Assembly (NCBI RefSeq): GCF_001189845.1
Contig: NZ_LFLZ01000047.1
Location: 1-64,000 of the forward strand
Length of the DNA: 64,000 nucleotides
Source of the DNA: Bradyrhizobium tropiciagri
GTDB lineage: Bacteria > Pseudomonadota > Alphaproteobacteria > Rhizobiales > Xanthobacteraceae
Direction of reading: 5' to 3'
A model generated the notes under the pieces. That model was not told the DNA's origin and made no database searches. It saw only the letters and a list, made by a program, of their open reading frames with translations. The position numbers and the translations under genes were made by a program. Positions 63,836-64,000 of the stretch are shown here, piece by piece. The stretch's first letter is position 1; each line of letters starts with the position of its first letter.

Positions 63836-64000
63836 ATGACGACATTGGACATTGCAGTCACCCCACTGCCGGAAGCCGAGCATCAGGCGCAATTGCGTCG
63901 CGCATTGATCGCCAGCACGGTGGGCACCACCATCGAATGGTACGACTTCCTGCTTTACAGCACGGTGACCGGGCTCGTGTTCGGCAAGCTGTTCTTCCCG
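63836..64000 (+). CDS. MFS transporter, start only (runs off the window)
   Basis: 55 codons are visible, open to the last base. ASTVGTTIEWYDFLLYSTVT, then GLVFGKLFFP, is the helix-1 signature of the metabolite:H+ symporter (MHS) branch, which includes carriers for organic acids such as citrate, proline or shikimate. GGGAG lies eight bases upstream of ATG 63836. It follows the acyl-CoA synthetase by about 300 bp, so it may import that enzyme's substrate. Confidence 0.85.
   Translation, partial: MTTLDIAVTPLPEAEHQAQLRRALIASTVGTTIEWYDFLLYSTVTGLVFGKLFFP

Overview
This 64 kb window is high-GC chromosomal DNA from an alphaproteobacterium of the Bradyrhizobium / Nitrobacteraceae type. That placement is an inference from four things: the order hemW-rdgB-rph // hrcA-grpE ... 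dnaK-dnaJ-pmtA; a DnaK promoter matching the alphaproteobacterial RpoH consensus; the lptC-lptA-lptB-rpoN-hpf-ptsN block; and many intergenic palindromic repeats of kinds common in Bradyrhizobium. Most of the window is core genome. No insertion sequence, phage, CRISPR array or integrase is visible.

Layout. 0.1-4.7 kb: hemW, rdgB and rph on the minus strand, divergent from hrcA and grpE (heat shock). 4.7-7.8 kb: a minus-strand accessory run with a glyoxalase-fold protein, an AraC regulator, a probably exported nicotinamidase whose ribosome binding site lies in a hairpin, and a secreted protein of unknown function. 8.3-15.6 kb: RpoH promoter, dnaK, terminator, dnaJ, pmtA, a flavin reductase, pyrF, a DUF1330 protein, dapB and gpmA. 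15.8-18.1 kb: an Ada-like repair protein, a DUF2244 membrane protein and nth. 18.2-24.3 kb: a co-directional run of HlyD/EmrB-type exporter genes, a type III polyketide synthase, an isoprenylcysteine-methyltransferase-like enzyme and a second MFS exporter. The last three are translationally coupled, which suggests a phenolic-lipid pathway with its own export. 24.3-36.2 kb: transporters, a LysR regulator divergent from a frameshifted CoA-transferase gene and an HMG-CoA-lyase-like gene, a glycosyltransferase, a YiiX-like hydrolase, two Tat-signal enzymes and a TauE/SafE permease.

36.5-42.5 kb is the translation block infC-rpmI-rplT-pheS-pheT on the minus strand; infC starts at ATT, and a small plus-strand secreted-protein gene sits between rplT and pheS. 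42.7-49.3 kb holds small hydrolases, queG (probable CTG start), a GST, a frameshifted uppP and an NDUFA9-like dehydrogenase. A tRNA-Leu(CAG) follows, then an MFS transporter. 51.3-58.7 kb is an RNase D-like gene, lptC, two tandem lptA copies, lptB, rpoN, hpf and ptsN. 58.9-64 kb is a TetR regulator divergent from a short-chain dehydrogenase, a saccharopine-dehydrogenase-like reductase, an acyl-CoA synthetase and the start of an MFS transporter that runs off the window. Two 14-bp palindromes exactly 22 bp apart lie in the TetR intergenic region.

Two otherwise intact genes (CoA-transferase, uppP) each carry a one-base deletion. These could be sequencing errors or real lesions. Functions are inferred from visible motifs and family knowledge; no database search was run.
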